Of a stretch of 64,000 nt of DNA, positions 1 to 9,729 are shown in pieces. The stretch covers positions 453,843 to 517,842 of the forward strand of contig NZ_JASISM010000002.1 in the NCBI RefSeq assembly GCF_030063145.1, given 5' to 3'. Under the pieces are notes generated by a model, which ran no database searches, was not told where the DNA came from, and was given only the letters and a program-made list of their open reading frames with translations. Source of the stretch: Cryobacterium sp. PH31-L1 (GTDB lineage: Bacteria > Actinomycetota > Actinomycetes > Actinomycetales > Microbacteriaceae). A program made the position numbers and the translations under genes. Each line of letters begins with the position of its first letter. Position 1 is the stretch's first letter.

Positions 1-2274
1 GGCGTATCGAAGTCTACTGGCGAGTTCATCGCCTTCCTGAACAACGACGCGAAGCCAGATTCCGGTTGGATCAAAGAAGCCATCGCCACCTTCGCAGCGG
101 GCAACAATATCGGTGCTGTCGCGAGCAAGGTGCTCGACTGGGAGGGTGACCGCGTCGACTACATCGGTGCCGCCATAACCTGGTATGGCATGGGGTACAA
201 GCCGCACGCGGGAGAGACGGACCGAGGAGCCTGGAACGACGAACGCGACGTTTTGTTCGGTACGGGTGCGGCCATGTTCGTCCGGGCATCCGTTTTCGAG
301 CAGATCGGTGGTTTTGACGACAGCTTCTTCATGTTCTACGACGACGTAGATCTCGGCTGGCGCCTCAACCTGTTGGGGTACAGGTTCCGCTTCCAGCCCA
401 AATCGTTGGCATTTCATAAGCACCATGCCTCCATGAACAAGTTCGGCAACTTTCGTGAGACGTACCTTCTCGAGCGCAACGCCCTGTACACGCTGTACAA
501 GAACCTGGACGACGAATCCCTGGCGCAAATCTTCCCGGGGGCACTGCTTCTCGCAACCCGCCGTGCGGTAGCTCGTGGCGAGCACGATTCAGCATCGTTA
601 GACCTTCGGGTTCCCGGTAACGATGATGAACCGACGCTGCCGATTTCGAAGCAGACGATGGCCGGAATCTACGCCGTCGATCAGTTCGTCGAGTTGCTTC
701 CCGAGATGACGAAAGCGCGCGCCGAGGTCCAGGCGTCCCGCACTGTGACAGATCGCCAACTCAAGCGGCTGTTTGGTAACACCGATGAGCCGGCATACCC
801 CATCGAGAAGTATCTTCGCGGTTACGAGAAAATCGTAGACAGTCTCGGTCAGCTGAGGATTGAAGGACGCCGACACATTCTTGTCATCACGGGCGACCCC
901 GTCGGTCATCAGATGGCAGGCCCGGCAATTCGCGCCTGGAATATTGCCAAGCTGCTCTCAGACGAGCACGACGTGCGCCTAGTAAGCATGACGAAGGCCG
1001 TCGCTCTCGACGATGCTGTTGAGGTCGGTGTGATCGATCATCATCACCCGAACTCCGTCGTCGAGCACGAGAAATGGGCCGACGTCATCATCGTTCAGGG
1101 CCATGCGCTGGCACTGTTCCCCAGCCTGGAGACGTCAAGCAAGATTCTCGTCGTGGACGTTTATGATCCCTTGCACCTCGAACAGCTTGAGCAGGGTAAG
1201 GGTCAAACCCTGAAGGTGTGGAACAAGCAAGTGACCGAGGCGACGGATGCCTTGAACCACCAGCTGCTTCTCGGAGACTTCTTCCTCTGCGCGAGTGAAC
1301 GCCAACGCCACTTCTGGTTGGGCCAGTTGTCAGCGCTCGGCCGGGTGAACCCCTACACGTATTCGCGTGACAACGATCTAGATTCGCTAATCGCCGAGGC
1401 CCCATTCGGAATTGCTAGTGTGGACCCGGTGCAGCGCAATCCGGCACTGCGCGGAGTGGTGCCGGGCATCAATGAGGGCGACAAGATCATCATCTGGGGT
1501 GGTGGAATCTACAACTGGTTCGACCCCGACACGCTCATTCGCGCCGTGGCCCAATTGGCCGTGCGTCACCCGACAATTCGGTTGTTCTTCATGGGCGTCA
1601 AACACCCGAATCCGGCCGTTCCCGAAATGGAAGCCGTCGCTGCAGCACGCGTTCTCGCCGACCAGCTCGGACTCACCGGCAAACATGTTTTCTTCAACGA
1701 GTCGTGGGTGCCCTACGGGGATCGGCAAGATTACCTGCTCGAGGCTGATGTCGGAGTGTCAACTCACTTTCAGCACGTAGAAACCACCTTTTCCTTTCGT
1801 ACGAGAATTCTCGACTACCTCTGGGCGGGGCTGCCTATCGTCACGACCGAAGGCGATTCGTTCGGCAGTCTCGTCGAAAAGGAAGCCCTTGGAGCATCCG
1901 TCCCGGAACGTGACCAGGCCGCCCTAGAGTCGGCCCTCGAACGATTCCTCTTCGATGATGATGCGATCGCAGCGGCTCGGGCAAATGTGAGTCGAGTACG
2001 CCAAGCGTTCACCTGGGACAAGGCATTGGCACCACTCGTGGAGTTCTGCCGCAACCCACAGCAGGCTGCCGACAAGCAAGGCGCCAAGAAGAGTGGCAAA
2101 GGCAAGCGTGCAAAGGGAATTCCGAACGGTATCCCCAAAGCCAAGTCGTCTCGCAGCACAGGGCTTCGTCGGGACATCGAACGTGCCGCGTACTATTTTC
2201 AACAAGGCGGTCCAACCGCTGTCGTGGAGAGAATCCGTGCACGTCAAGATCGAAACAAGCCGCCGGCTAACTGA
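1..2274 (+). CDS. Two-domain glycosyltransferase (GT2 + GT4-like), 5' end outside window
   Basis: The frame is open from base 1, so the gene starts before the window. The N-terminal part is the second half of a GT2 domain: a FLNNDAKPD motif (visible residues 12-20, the metal/nucleotide-sugar site), an IGGFDDSFFMFYDD-VDLGWRL acceptor motif at nt 304-360 and an FHKHHAS end. From about nt 880 a second GT-B-like domain follows, with MAGPAIRAWNIAKLL and IWGGGIYNWFDP motifs typical of GT4 proteins. The C-terminus is basic (KKSGKGKRAKG). It probably adds two sugars, or one sugar plus a modification, to a surface glycan at the cytoplasmic membrane face. The acceptor is unknown. It is followed closely by two co-directional genes. 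Confidence 0.85.
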   Translation, partial: GVSKSTGEFIAFLNNDAKPDSGWIKEAIATFAAGNNIGAVASKVLDWEGDRVDYIGAAITWYGMGYKPHAGETDRGAWNDERDVLFGTGAAMFVRASVFEQIGGFDDSFFMFYDDVDLGWRLNLLGYRFRFQPKSLAFHKHHASMNKFGNFRETYLLERNALYTLYKNLDDESLAQIFPGALLLATRRAVARGEHDSASLDLRVPGNDDEPTLPISKQTMAGIYAVDQFVELLPEMTKARAEVQASRTVTDRQLKRLFGNTDEPAYPIEKYLRGYEKIVDSLGQLRIEGRRHILVITGDPVGHQMAGPAIRAWNIAKLLSDEHDVRLVSMTKAVALDDAVEVGVIDHHHPNSVVEHEKWADVIIVQGHALALFPSLETSSKILVVDVYDPLHLEQLEQGKGQTLKVWNKQVTEATDALNHQLLLGDFFLCASERQRHFWLGQLSALGRVNPYTYSRDNDLDSLIAEAPFGIASVDPVQRNPALRGVVPGINEGDKIIIWGGGIYNWFDPDTLIRAVAQLAVRHPTIRLFFMGVKHPNPAVPEMEAVAAARVLADQLGLTGKHVFFNESWVPYGDRQDYLLEADVGVSTHFQHVETTFSFRTRILDYLWAGLPIVTTEGDSFGSLVEKEALGASVPERDQAALESALERFLFDDDAIAAARANVSRVRQAFTWDKALAPLVEFCRNPQQAADKQGAKKSGKGKRAKGIPNGIPKAKSSRSTGLRRDIERAAYYFQQGGPTAVVERIRARQDRNKPPAN

Positions 2275-2334
2275 TGCACTCCCGAGTCGCACCAACTAAG
2301 TTTTCACGTAGGCCCAAGCAATGAGGATTAGAAA

Positions 2335-2637
2335 ATGAATGCGCACGACAGCGTTGGTCCCTACGATATAGTCGACGAAGTAGCTCGCCTTCGGGCGGAG
2401 CGCGACGTACTGATCGCATCCATTCGGGATCTTACTCACGGCCAACTGATCAGTCGGGATCTGGAGTTGGGCCTTCGTGCCGAACTGATGCAAGCCAAGA
2501 TTGACCTTGGCAATGCCCGCGATCGTGGGGTGCACGACCTCTACATGACTCGCAGATCGACAACCTGGCGCGTTGGGCGTTTGGTCATGAAACCAGTTGT
2601 GATTGGGCGTCGCGTTTTGCGACGAATCACCAAATGA
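2335..2637 (+). CDS. Small hypothetical protein, glycosyltransferase-tail-like
   Basis: A 100-residue protein whose stop overlaps the next gene (ATGA, 4 bases), which implies translational coupling. A GAGGATTAGAAA segment before the ATG can serve as ribosome binding site. Residues ~12-60 are charged and heptad-like (VARLRAERDVL, ELGLRAELMQA), so a short coiled coil is likely. The C-terminus (RRSTTWRVGRLV...RRVLRR) resembles the basic tail often found at the end of surface-polysaccharide glycosyltransferases. It may be a detached tail or a small membrane-surface partner of the neighbouring GTs. No enzymatic motif is visible. Confidence 0.7.
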   Translation: MNAHDSVGPYDIVDEVARLRAERDVLIASIRDLTHGQLISRDLELGLRAELMQAKIDLGNARDRGVHDLYMTRRSTTWRVGRLVMKPVVIGRRVLRRITK

Positions 2638-4196
2638 CTGATCAGGGACGCGCACCACTCTTCTCGATCCTCACTCCCGTTTACGACACGCCGCTCAACG
2701 CACTCACCGACACCATCGCCTCGGTTCTGGCGCAATCATTTGAGGATTGGGAGCTGATACTGGTCGATGACCTATCTCCGAATCCACAGGTGCGCCGGGT
2801 ATTGCACGATGCGGCTCTCCGTGATTCGCGCATACGCGTGATCGAGCGTTCAGCGAACGGGGGAATTGTTGCCGCATCGAATGACGCGATTCAAGCCGCT
2901 CGAGGTGAATTTTTGGCCTTGCTCGACCATGACGATCTGTTGACGACATGCGCGCTTGAATCGGTGGCGGCGGCGATTGGATCTAGAGGCGATGTCGACT
3001 ACGTGTACTCTGACGAAGACAAGGTTGCTGACGACGGCAAATACTTTGATCAATTCGACAAGCCGGATTGGTCACCGGAGCGGTTGCGCGGTCAGATGTA
3101 CACCGGGCACTTCTCCGTGCTTCGGGCCGAGATTGTGCGCAATGTCGGCGGATTTCGCACGGAGTTCGAGGGATCCCAAGACCACGATCTCGTCTTGAGA
3201 GTAACCGAACAAGCGCGCCAGATTCTGCACGTTCGTGAGGTGCTTTATCACTGGCGTGTGGTTCCTGGGTCAACTGCTGAGCTCACGGACAACAAGCCAT
3301 ATGCGTGGGATGCCGGAGTGCGGGCCGTGGACGCCCATCTGGCCAGAGTAGGTATTGCTGGCCATGCCACCCACGGTCCTGTCCCTGGAACCTATCGGAT
3401 TGAGCGCGAGCCCGATCTGGACAAGTCAGTGAGCATCATTATTCCTACACGCGGTACCGCTGGTGAGGTCTGGGGCAAGCAACGTGTTTTCCTGGTGGAT
3501 GCCGTGAAGTCGGTTCTCGAGACAACACGGCATCGAGACCTTGAGATCGTCGTTGTCTTCGACGCTGACACGCCCTCGGATGTCTTGGCAGAACTCGCTG
3601 AGCTGGTGGGGGACCGGCTGACGCTCGTTCCATTCTTCGGGCCCTTCAACTTCAGTCGCAAGTGCAATGAAGGTTTTCTGGCGGCTCGCGGAGAAGTTCT
3701 GCTCTTTCTGAACGACGATGTGCAAGCTATTAGCGATGAGATGGTTGGAAACCTGATAGCTCCTCTCAACGAGCCAGACGTAGGAATGACCGGCGCCATG
3801 CTCTACTTCGAAGACGGCGGAATTCAGCACGCCGGTCATTTGCATCACATGGGTCAGTTCTCTCACGCTTACTTAGGCGAGCCGAAGGGCACGTACGGCG
3901 CGTTCTCCTCGCTTCTTGTCAATCGCGAAGCCTCAGGACTGACCGCGGCCTGCATCGCAATGCCGCGCGAAGTGTTTCAGGAGGTTGGGGGATTTTCAGA
4001 ACTTTTTCCGGGCAATTTCAATGATGTGGACCTCTCCAAGAAAGTTACCCAGTCGGGGTATCGCTTGGTGTGGCTCGCCAACGTTGAACTCTTTCATTTC
4101 GAGTCGCGTTCACGCAACCCGTTAGTTCATTCTTTCGAGGAGAAAATGATCATTGACCGGTGGGCCGGTCCACAGCGCGATCCCTACCTCGCCTGA
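2634..4196 (+). CDS. Tandem GT2 glycosyltransferase
   Basis: 520 residues with two GT2 (GT-A fold) modules. The first begins at residue ~10 (FSILTPVYDTP), with DDLSPNP at ~45 and a DHDD metal motif at 98-101. The second begins near residue 263 (SVSIIIPTRG), with FLNDDVQAI near 357-365 and a FNDVDLSKK acceptor motif near the end. This matches the rhamnosyl/galactofuranosyl-type bifunctional GT2s of O-antigen and actinobacterial wall glycan loci. It overlaps the upstream small gene by 4 bases. Donor and acceptor cannot be read from sequence. Confidence 0.88.
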   Translation: MTDQGRAPLFSILTPVYDTPLNALTDTIASVLAQSFEDWELILVDDLSPNPQVRRVLHDAALRDSRIRVIERSANGGIVAASNDAIQAARGEFLALLDHDDLLTTCALESVAAAIGSRGDVDYVYSDEDKVADDGKYFDQFDKPDWSPERLRGQMYTGHFSVLRAEIVRNVGGFRTEFEGSQDHDLVLRVTEQARQILHVREVLYHWRVVPGSTAELTDNKPYAWDAGVRAVDAHLARVGIAGHATHGPVPGTYRIEREPDLDKSVSIIIPTRGTAGEVWGKQRVFLVDAVKSVLETTRHRDLEIVVVFDADTPSDVLAELAELVGDRLTLVPFFGPFNFSRKCNEGFLAARGEVLLFLNDDVQAISDEMVGNLIAPLNEPDVGMTGAMLYFEDGGIQHAGHLHHMGQFSHAYLGEPKGTYGAFSSLLVNREASGLTAACIAMPREVFQEVGGFSELFPGNFNDVDLSKKVTQSGYRLVWLANVELFHFESRSRNPLVHSFEEKMIIDRWAGPQRDPYLA

Positions 4197-4298
4197 ATCC
4201 TCGCGAATTTTGCGGAAAGTACCATCGGGGGCTATTTTCGCGTAGCCTGAACGAGAGCTTTGTATTCAGGACATTGCCAGTAACGGAGTAACAATATT

Positions 4299-6716
4299 AT
4301 GCTGGCCAAGTTAAAGCGCGTCGTCACAGCAATTGTCGTGGCAGGCCTCGTTGCAGTCGTGATGGTAGCTGTCCCGCAGAAGGCTGAGGCGCTCACCGGC
4401 GCTGAATTCAACCCGGGTTACATAATTTCTGACGCTCAGTTCTATGCGCGAGACGCTATGTCGCAAGACCAGATTCAGGCCTTCTTAGACGCGCAAATTG
4501 GCACGTGCCAAAATTCCCTTTGTCTGAACGTTCTGCGTATCAACACAACGACGACCACTCTCGCCTTTGGGACCTGTGCCACGTATCCGGGTGAGGCGAA
4601 TGAGTCTGCCGCGCGCATGATCTACAAGGTCCAGCAGGCATGTAGCATCAGTGCCAAAGTCCTGCTCGTGACTCTGCAAAAAGAGCAAGGTCTAGTGACA
4701 AGCAAGGCTCCGACCGAGGCGATCTTGCGTAAGGCCTTGGGCCAAGGCTGCCCGGACACCGCTCAATGCGACTCCGCTTACTACGGATTTTTTATGCAGG
4801 TCTACTCCGCAGCCCGACAGTTTGCCTGGTATGGTAACCCGGCCGGTTCACACACATCCATCAAGGTGGGACAGACCAATGCTGTGCTTTTCCACCCGAA
4901 TAGTGCATGTGGATCAAGCAATGTCGTAATCCAGAACCGAGCCACGGCAGCTCTGTACTACTACACGCCCTACCAGCCGAATTCCGCCGCGCTTGCAAAT
5001 CTCGGGGGTGTGGGCGATGGCTGCTCCTCATACGGCAACCGTAATTTCTGGGTTTACTACAACAATTGGTTCGGTTCGCCCTCAGCCGGCACAAGCCCAA
5101 TCGGAAACATCGAATCTGTGCGTGGCGCTATTGGCGGGGTAACCGTTGTGGGTTGGGCCATCGACCCCGATACCGCAAACTCAATTGACGTTCACGTCTA
5201 TGTCGACGGTGTCGGAACTCCTACGTCAGCCGCGTTGGAACGCACCGATATTGGTGCCATGTTTCCCGCCTACGGAAACGCCCATGGCTTCAACATTGCG
5301 GTGCCGGTTAGATTCTCGGGAACGCACAGTGTTTGTGTCTACGGCTTCAACGTTCTCGGCGGAGACAATACGCTCTTTGGATGCTCCAACGTTGTGGCCA
5401 ATGGAGGGTCTCCAATCGCTGGTATTGATGCTGTTGTCGGAAGCGCTGGTGCGATTTCGATAAACGGATGGGCAATCGACCCCGACTCTGCTGGCCCCAT
5501 GTCAGTGCACGCCTATGTTGATGGAGTCGGAACAGCCTTCCTGGCCGACAAACTCCGCAAGGATGTCGGTATCGCCTTCCCTGGATACGGTGACAACCAT
5601 GGTTTTTCCTACTCAATTGACGCTACGGAAGGTGTCCACGAAATTTGCCTGTACGGAATTAACATCGGATCCGGGACAAACGTCCAGTTTGGGTGCTATT
5701 CGGTGTCTATTCCGATTGCCGAACGGGGTCGTGTCCCGGTGGGCGTGCTCGAGGCCGTTTCCCCTGTCGCGGGTGGCGTGAACATCGTTGGCTGGGCGCT
5801 TGACCCTGACACGGCTAATCCGATCACCGTGGACGTGAAGGTCGACGGAATTGGTTCCGTATACCAAGCGAACAAGGCGCGAACAGATCTGGGGGCTGCT
5901 TGGCCTGGCTACGGCGGTAATCACGGCTTCGCTGAAGTCGTGGCCGTTGCGGCGGGACCACACGAAGTGTGTGCCTATGCGAGGAACTCCGGCCCCGGAG
6001 TGAACACTGTCCTGGGCTGTTCTTCTGTCACGGTCGCCAGCCCGGAGCGAATCGCAGAGCAGGGGCGGTTGCCAATTGGCGCCATCGAGGCAGCACGCCC
6101 AACCGCCGCCGGGATCGACGTCAGCGGGTGGGCCTTTGACCCGGACACAGCCTCTCCGATTTCCGTGCATGTCTACGTTGATGGCGTTAGTGCAGCGTAC
6201 GTGGCAAACAAATCACGACCGGATGTGGGAAGTGCATTCCCCGGCTACGGGGACAACCATGGCTTTACCGAATCTATCGTTGCCGCTGCCGGGGCTCACC
6301 GGGTCTGTGTCTATGCAATTAATTCTGGTCCAGGCACACACCCCGCCATCGGTTGCGGGGCAGTGACTGTTCCGGAAACAGCCGGCAATGTCGAGAAGGG
6401 GAGAACTCCAATTGGGTCCCTTGACGAGATTCGGCCTGTCGCGGGCGGGGTCGTTATCGGAGGGTGGGCTTTAGACCCGGATACGACGTCCTCCATCCCG
6501 GTCCATGTCTACGTGGACGGGGTCGGTACGGCATACACGTCGAACAAGTCACGGCCGGATGTGGCCGCTGCCTACCCGGGTTACGGAGATAGTCACGGCT
6601 ACTCGGAGGTAGTGCCTGCTGTGGGCGGTAGCCATCATGTGTGTGTATACGCGATAAATGCTGGCCCCGGCCTGCAACTGTTGATGGGATGCTCAACGGT
6701 GGCGGTCCCCCAGTGA
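4299..6716 (+). CDS. Secreted repeat protein with lysozyme-like N-terminal domain
   Basis: 805 residues. Residues 1-31 form a signal peptide (KLKRVV, hydrophobic core, cut near AEA). Residues ~35-262 form a Cys-containing domain with NPGYIISDAQFY at its start, a helix VLLVTLQKEQGLV (Glu129) and a WVYYNNWFG end. The Glu helix resembles the catalytic helix of lysozyme/glucosaminidase folds, so a cell-wall hydrolase activity is possible but inferred. Five tandem repeats of about 105 residues follow, each with a GWA-DPDT-VYVDG core and a pair of conserved Cys. The gene stands alone in a ~100-base upstream gap, with AACGGAGTAACA before its ATG. It is probably exported to the envelope, where the glycan made by its neighbours is displayed. 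Confidence 0.8.
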   Translation: MLAKLKRVVTAIVVAGLVAVVMVAVPQKAEALTGAEFNPGYIISDAQFYARDAMSQDQIQAFLDAQIGTCQNSLCLNVLRINTTTTTLAFGTCATYPGEANESAARMIYKVQQACSISAKVLLVTLQKEQGLVTSKAPTEAILRKALGQGCPDTAQCDSAYYGFFMQVYSAARQFAWYGNPAGSHTSIKVGQTNAVLFHPNSACGSSNVVIQNRATAALYYYTPYQPNSAALANLGGVGDGCSSYGNRNFWVYYNNWFGSPSAGTSPIGNIESVRGAIGGVTVVGWAIDPDTANSIDVHVYVDGVGTPTSAALERTDIGAMFPAYGNAHGFNIAVPVRFSGTHSVCVYGFNVLGGDNTLFGCSNVVANGGSPIAGIDAVVGSAGAISINGWAIDPDSAGPMSVHAYVDGVGTAFLADKLRKDVGIAFPGYGDNHGFSYSIDATEGVHEICLYGINIGSGTNVQFGCYSVSIPIAERGRVPVGVLEAVSPVAGGVNIVGWALDPDTANPITVDVKVDGIGSVYQANKARTDLGAAWPGYGGNHGFAEVVAVAAGPHEVCAYARNSGPGVNTVLGCSSVTVASPERIAEQGRLPIGAIEAARPTAAGIDVSGWAFDPDTASPISVHVYVDGVSAAYVANKSRPDVGSAFPGYGDNHGFTESIVAAAGAHRVCVYAINSGPGTHPAIGCGAVTVPETAGNVEKGRTPIGSLDEIRPVAGGVVIGGWALDPDTTSSIPVHVYVDGVGTAYTSNKSRPDVAAAYPGYGDSHGYSEVVPAVGGSHHVCVYAINAGPGLQLLMGCSTVAVPQ
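5092..6713 (+). repeat. Five in-gene tandem repeats (~105 codons each)
   Basis: Repeat units begin near residues 266, 370, 477, 589 and 701 of the 4299-6716 protein. Each starts PIG/PIA/PVG, then has G-(V/I)-x-(V/I)-x-GWA(I/L/F)DPDT, VxVYVDG(V/I)G, a D(I/V)G-x-x-(F/W/Y)PxYG-(D/N)-HG(F/Y) segment, a Cys in (V/I)C(V/L)Y and a second Cys in GC(S/G). The DNA copies have diverged, so the duplication is old and not an assembly artefact. The paired Cys suggest one disulfide per module. Confidence 0.9.
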
Positions 6717-7006
6717 CGCAGTGATGGCGTTTGGCGGTTCCCTGGTGGCGTGAGTTCGGAATCGGGTGTAGGCGGGTGAGGGCTGAACTACGGGAGCTGG
6801 ATATACTCATAGTGGCTTGGCCCGACTGACTACGGTGTGACTTGTGCTGGGTGTTGTTCAAGCAAGAAAAGGTTTTCGAAAGGCACACGGTATACCGCAG
6901 CTATGAGTGGTTCAGATATTTTCGATGACCGGCCAATCCTCGGGGGCCGGGTCGATAGTACAACTTTGCGGGCTACCGTGATGTCTGCCGGTGGAATCGC
7001 CGCCTC

Positions 7007-8674
7007 GTGAGCGCTTCAGATCCTTCGCCTCGTCGAAGCTCGCGATTGAGCCGTCCTGCGTTGAAACATAAGGTCACAATCCTGGCCCTTGCGCCCATCT
7101 TTGCAATTTTGGCCTTGATGAGTTGGGCACTAGCGTCGCCCGTCGGGTCGAGCCCCGACGACGATTTCCACCTCGCGAGTATCTGGTGTGCCGGGGGGGA
7201 CGTTGCCGGTGAATGCCAGACCGTCGCGGATGCCTCGGTGCGCGAGGTCCCACGAGGGCTCTCCACCGTCACGTGCTACGCATTTGCGCCCGCTCAAAGC
7301 GCAGCATGCCAGGACCTCAAAAGCGGGCAGGGGTTGATCGCGACCGACCGTGGTAACTTCACAGGGCTCTACCCACCGATCTTTTATTCCACGATGCACG
7401 TTTTTGCTACCACGAATATTGAAGCTTCCGCGCTGACAATGAGGTTGGTCAATATCGTGCTACTGGTGGGGCTCGTTACTGCCCTCTGTGCCCTGTTGCC
7501 GACCAAGCGAAGACTGTCACTCGTTTGGGGTCTCGCCTGCACCGTTGTTCCCTTGGGCGCGTTCATGATCACATCGAACAATCCCAGCTCTTGGGCAATG
7601 ATTTCGGCGGCTACGCTCTGGGTGGCATTGGTGGGCTATTTCGAGTCATCTGGTTGGAAGAAGATACTCCTCGGTGGTATCGCACTGATTTCCACAATCA
7701 TGGGTGGTGGCGCCCGCGCAGATTCGGCTGCCTATGCCATGGTCGCCGTAATCGTTGCCTGCGTCCTCACGATCACGTGGAGTCGACGCTGGTGGCTCTC
7801 AGTCGTTCTTCCTATCGGAGTCTTCGCTCTTTCAGCGGCCCTGTACCTGTCCGCCGGACAGTCGTCGTCGGCGATGTCTGGAATGGGCGGAGGGGCACAC
7901 CTGGCCGCACCAGCGAACTGGCAGTCGCTATTGCTGACGAATCTACTTGAGGTGCCGTCGCTGTGGGTTGGTTCATTCGGCCTGTGGGCACTTGGGTGGC
8001 TCGACACCTCGCTGCCTGCCATCGTATGGGTGGGGAGTTTCGGTGTCTTTGCGGCCCTAGTATTTGCAGGGTTGAACATGCCATCGATTCGCAAGTCGCT
8101 CGCCGCAGGGGTCATACTCGGTGCGATGTGGGTTGTCCCAACGTATGTCCTGCAACAGTCACAGGCGAAGGTGGGCGCTGAGGTGCAACCGCGATATATC
8201 CTGCCGCTCATCATCATGCTTGCTGGTGTGGCCCTCTTCAGCGTGGGACGAGCAAGGCTGCGACTGTCCATGACCCAAGTCCTCGCGCTCATCTCCATAC
8301 TCTCTGTTGCGAACGGGGTCGCCTTACATTTCAATATGAGACGGTATATTTCCGGTTCAGAAATCGTGAGTTGGAATCTGAACCTATATCGCGAATGGTG
8401 GTGGATTCCTATGACGCCGATGGTAGTTTGGCTGGTCGGGACGGTGACGTTCTTACTCTTCCTGCTGGCAGCGGCATGGCTGTACCTCCGCCCATTGGTC
8501 TCGCCTGCGGAAAGCATGCCACGTGACTTCCAACGATCGAATCACCGAGAACCTGCTGCGGGCCCGGCAGGAGTTTTTCCTGAGCGGCCTGCCCCGGACG
8601 CGCTGACGTCAAAGAATCTTGTCAAGGCGGATGAGGCGAATGACGCCGATGGGAGCCCAGGCGGCAAGTTCTAG
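7007..8674 (+). CDS. DUF2142-type polytopic membrane protein
   Basis: 555 residues starting at GTG. A long first hydrophobic segment (~residues 25-45) is followed by an extracytoplasmic SSPDDDFHLASIWC motif, the acidic signature of DUF2142 membrane proteins. A large loop with three Cys and about ten further hydrophobic segments follow, ending in a polar basic tail. DUF2142 proteins are found in actinobacterial and oral-streptococcal surface polysaccharide loci and are thought to be GT-C-like transferases or polymerases; the exact reaction is not settled. The ~290-base gap upstream (6717-7006) holds no gene I can support. A paralogue lies at 16244-17878. Confidence 0.8.
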   Translation: MSASDPSPRRSSRLSRPALKHKVTILALAPIFAILALMSWALASPVGSSPDDDFHLASIWCAGGDVAGECQTVADASVREVPRGLSTVTCYAFAPAQSAACQDLKSGQGLIATDRGNFTGLYPPIFYSTMHVFATTNIEASALTMRLVNIVLLVGLVTALCALLPTKRRLSLVWGLACTVVPLGAFMITSNNPSSWAMISAATLWVALVGYFESSGWKKILLGGIALISTIMGGGARADSAAYAMVAVIVACVLTITWSRRWWLSVVLPIGVFALSAALYLSAGQSSSAMSGMGGGAHLAAPANWQSLLLTNLLEVPSLWVGSFGLWALGWLDTSLPAIVWVGSFGVFAALVFAGLNMPSIRKSLAAGVILGAMWVVPTYVLQQSQAKVGAEVQPRYILPLIIMLAGVALFSVGRARLRLSMTQVLALISILSVANGVALHFNMRRYISGSEIVSWNLNLYREWWWIPMTPMVVWLVGTVTFLLFLLAAAWLYLRPLVSPAESMPRDFQRSNHREPAAGPAGVFPERPAPDALTSKNLVKADEANDADGSPGGKF

Positions 8675-8758
8675 CCGCTCAATTCGGTGAAATGTGCAGT
8701 CTAAACTCAATACTGTCTTCCTCCTCCCGAGCGGAGACTAAACGAACTGGAGAATTTC

Positions 8759-9682
8759 TTGCGTGCGCTACTTACTGGGGGCAATGGAATGCTGGCCGGC
8801 AGCATCCGTGCGGCGTGGACATCTCAGAATATTCAGGGGGAGCTGACATCTGTGACGAGGCTGGACGCCGATCTCACTAATTCGGTTGCGACCCGTTCGA
8901 TGATAGAACGCCATAGACCTGACGTGATTCTTCACACGGCGGCACGTGTTGGGGGTATTGCGGCTAACATCGCAGACCCGGCCGGTTACCTGATGGACAA
9001 TATTCTCATTGATTCCAGCGTGCTCAGATCCGCCGTCGACCTAGGTGTAAAGCGATTCGTGTACTTCGGAAGTTCATGCATGTACCCGCGGGACTACCGG
9101 CAGCCGCTCGTGGAGGGCGATGTGCTTGCCGCGCCTCTTGAGCCGACGAACGAAGGCTACGCACTATCGAAGATTGCCGCGTCCAAGTACTGTGCCTACG
9201 TTTCCTCGCAGTTCGGCCTCGAGTATCGAGTGGTTATTCCTTCTAACCTGTATGGTCCGGACGACGATTATTCTCTCGGCCAGGGGCATCTCGTCGCTGC
9301 TGCGCTGGCGAAAGTGCACGCAGCCAAGCTATCGGGGGCTCAATCGATCGACGTCTGGGGCGACGGAACAGCGCGGCGTGAGTTCACCTACGTCGGCGAC
9401 CTGGCTCATTGGCTGGTCTCGCACCTCGATGAAATGGGTTCCTGGCCCGAGATGATGAATGTCGGGTTTGGGCGTGATCATTCCGTGCTCGAGTACTATC
9501 AGGCCGCCATGGATGTTGTCGGCTATGAGGGGAATCTTGTCACTGATCCCAGCAAGCCAGCGGGAATGCATCAAAAACTGATGTCCTCCGCCGTGGCGGC
9601 CCAATTCGGGTGGAACCCGCGAACGGAGGTTTTTGACGGTATGCGACGGGCCTATGCACGTTACGTCGAAACGATTTCCTGA
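8759..9682 (+). CDS. GDP-4-keto-sugar epimerase/reductase (GDP-L-colitose or GDP-L-fucose synthase type)
   Basis: 307 residues with a TTG start behind CTGGAGAATTTC. It is a short-chain dehydrogenase of the GDP-fucose synthase (Fcl/ColC) subfamily: GGNGMLAGS nucleotide motif (7-15), SSCMYP (105-110) carrying catalytic Ser106 and the epimerase Cys107, YALSK (Tyr134, Lys138), and a GQGHLVAAA segment with His177 equivalent to the second epimerase residue. It would epimerise C5 and reduce C4 of a GDP-4-keto-6-deoxy sugar with NADPH. Because a ColD-like dehydratase follows 47 bases downstream, the dideoxy route (ColC role) is preferred over plain fucose, but sequence alone does not separate the two. 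Confidence 0.8.
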   Translation: MRALLTGGNGMLAGSIRAAWTSQNIQGELTSVTRLDADLTNSVATRSMIERHRPDVILHTAARVGGIAANIADPAGYLMDNILIDSSVLRSAVDLGVKRFVYFGSSCMYPRDYRQPLVEGDVLAAPLEPTNEGYALSKIAASKYCAYVSSQFGLEYRVVIPSNLYGPDDDYSLGQGHLVAAALAKVHAAKLSGAQSIDVWGDGTARREFTYVGDLAHWLVSHLDEMGSWPEMMNVGFGRDHSVLEYYQAAMDVVGYEGNLVTDPSKPAGMHQKLMSSAVAAQFGWNPRTEVFDGMRRAYARYVETIS

Positions 9683-9729
9683 ACAGGGCATTGCCTTGCC
9701 GGTTCCCGATAGAAAGAACATGAAACGCA

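Noticed and set aside
5092..6713. Possible CRISPR-like or tandem DNA repeat array
   Set aside because: The periodicity is ~315-335 bases, lies in one intact reading frame and is conserved at protein level, so it is a protein repeat.
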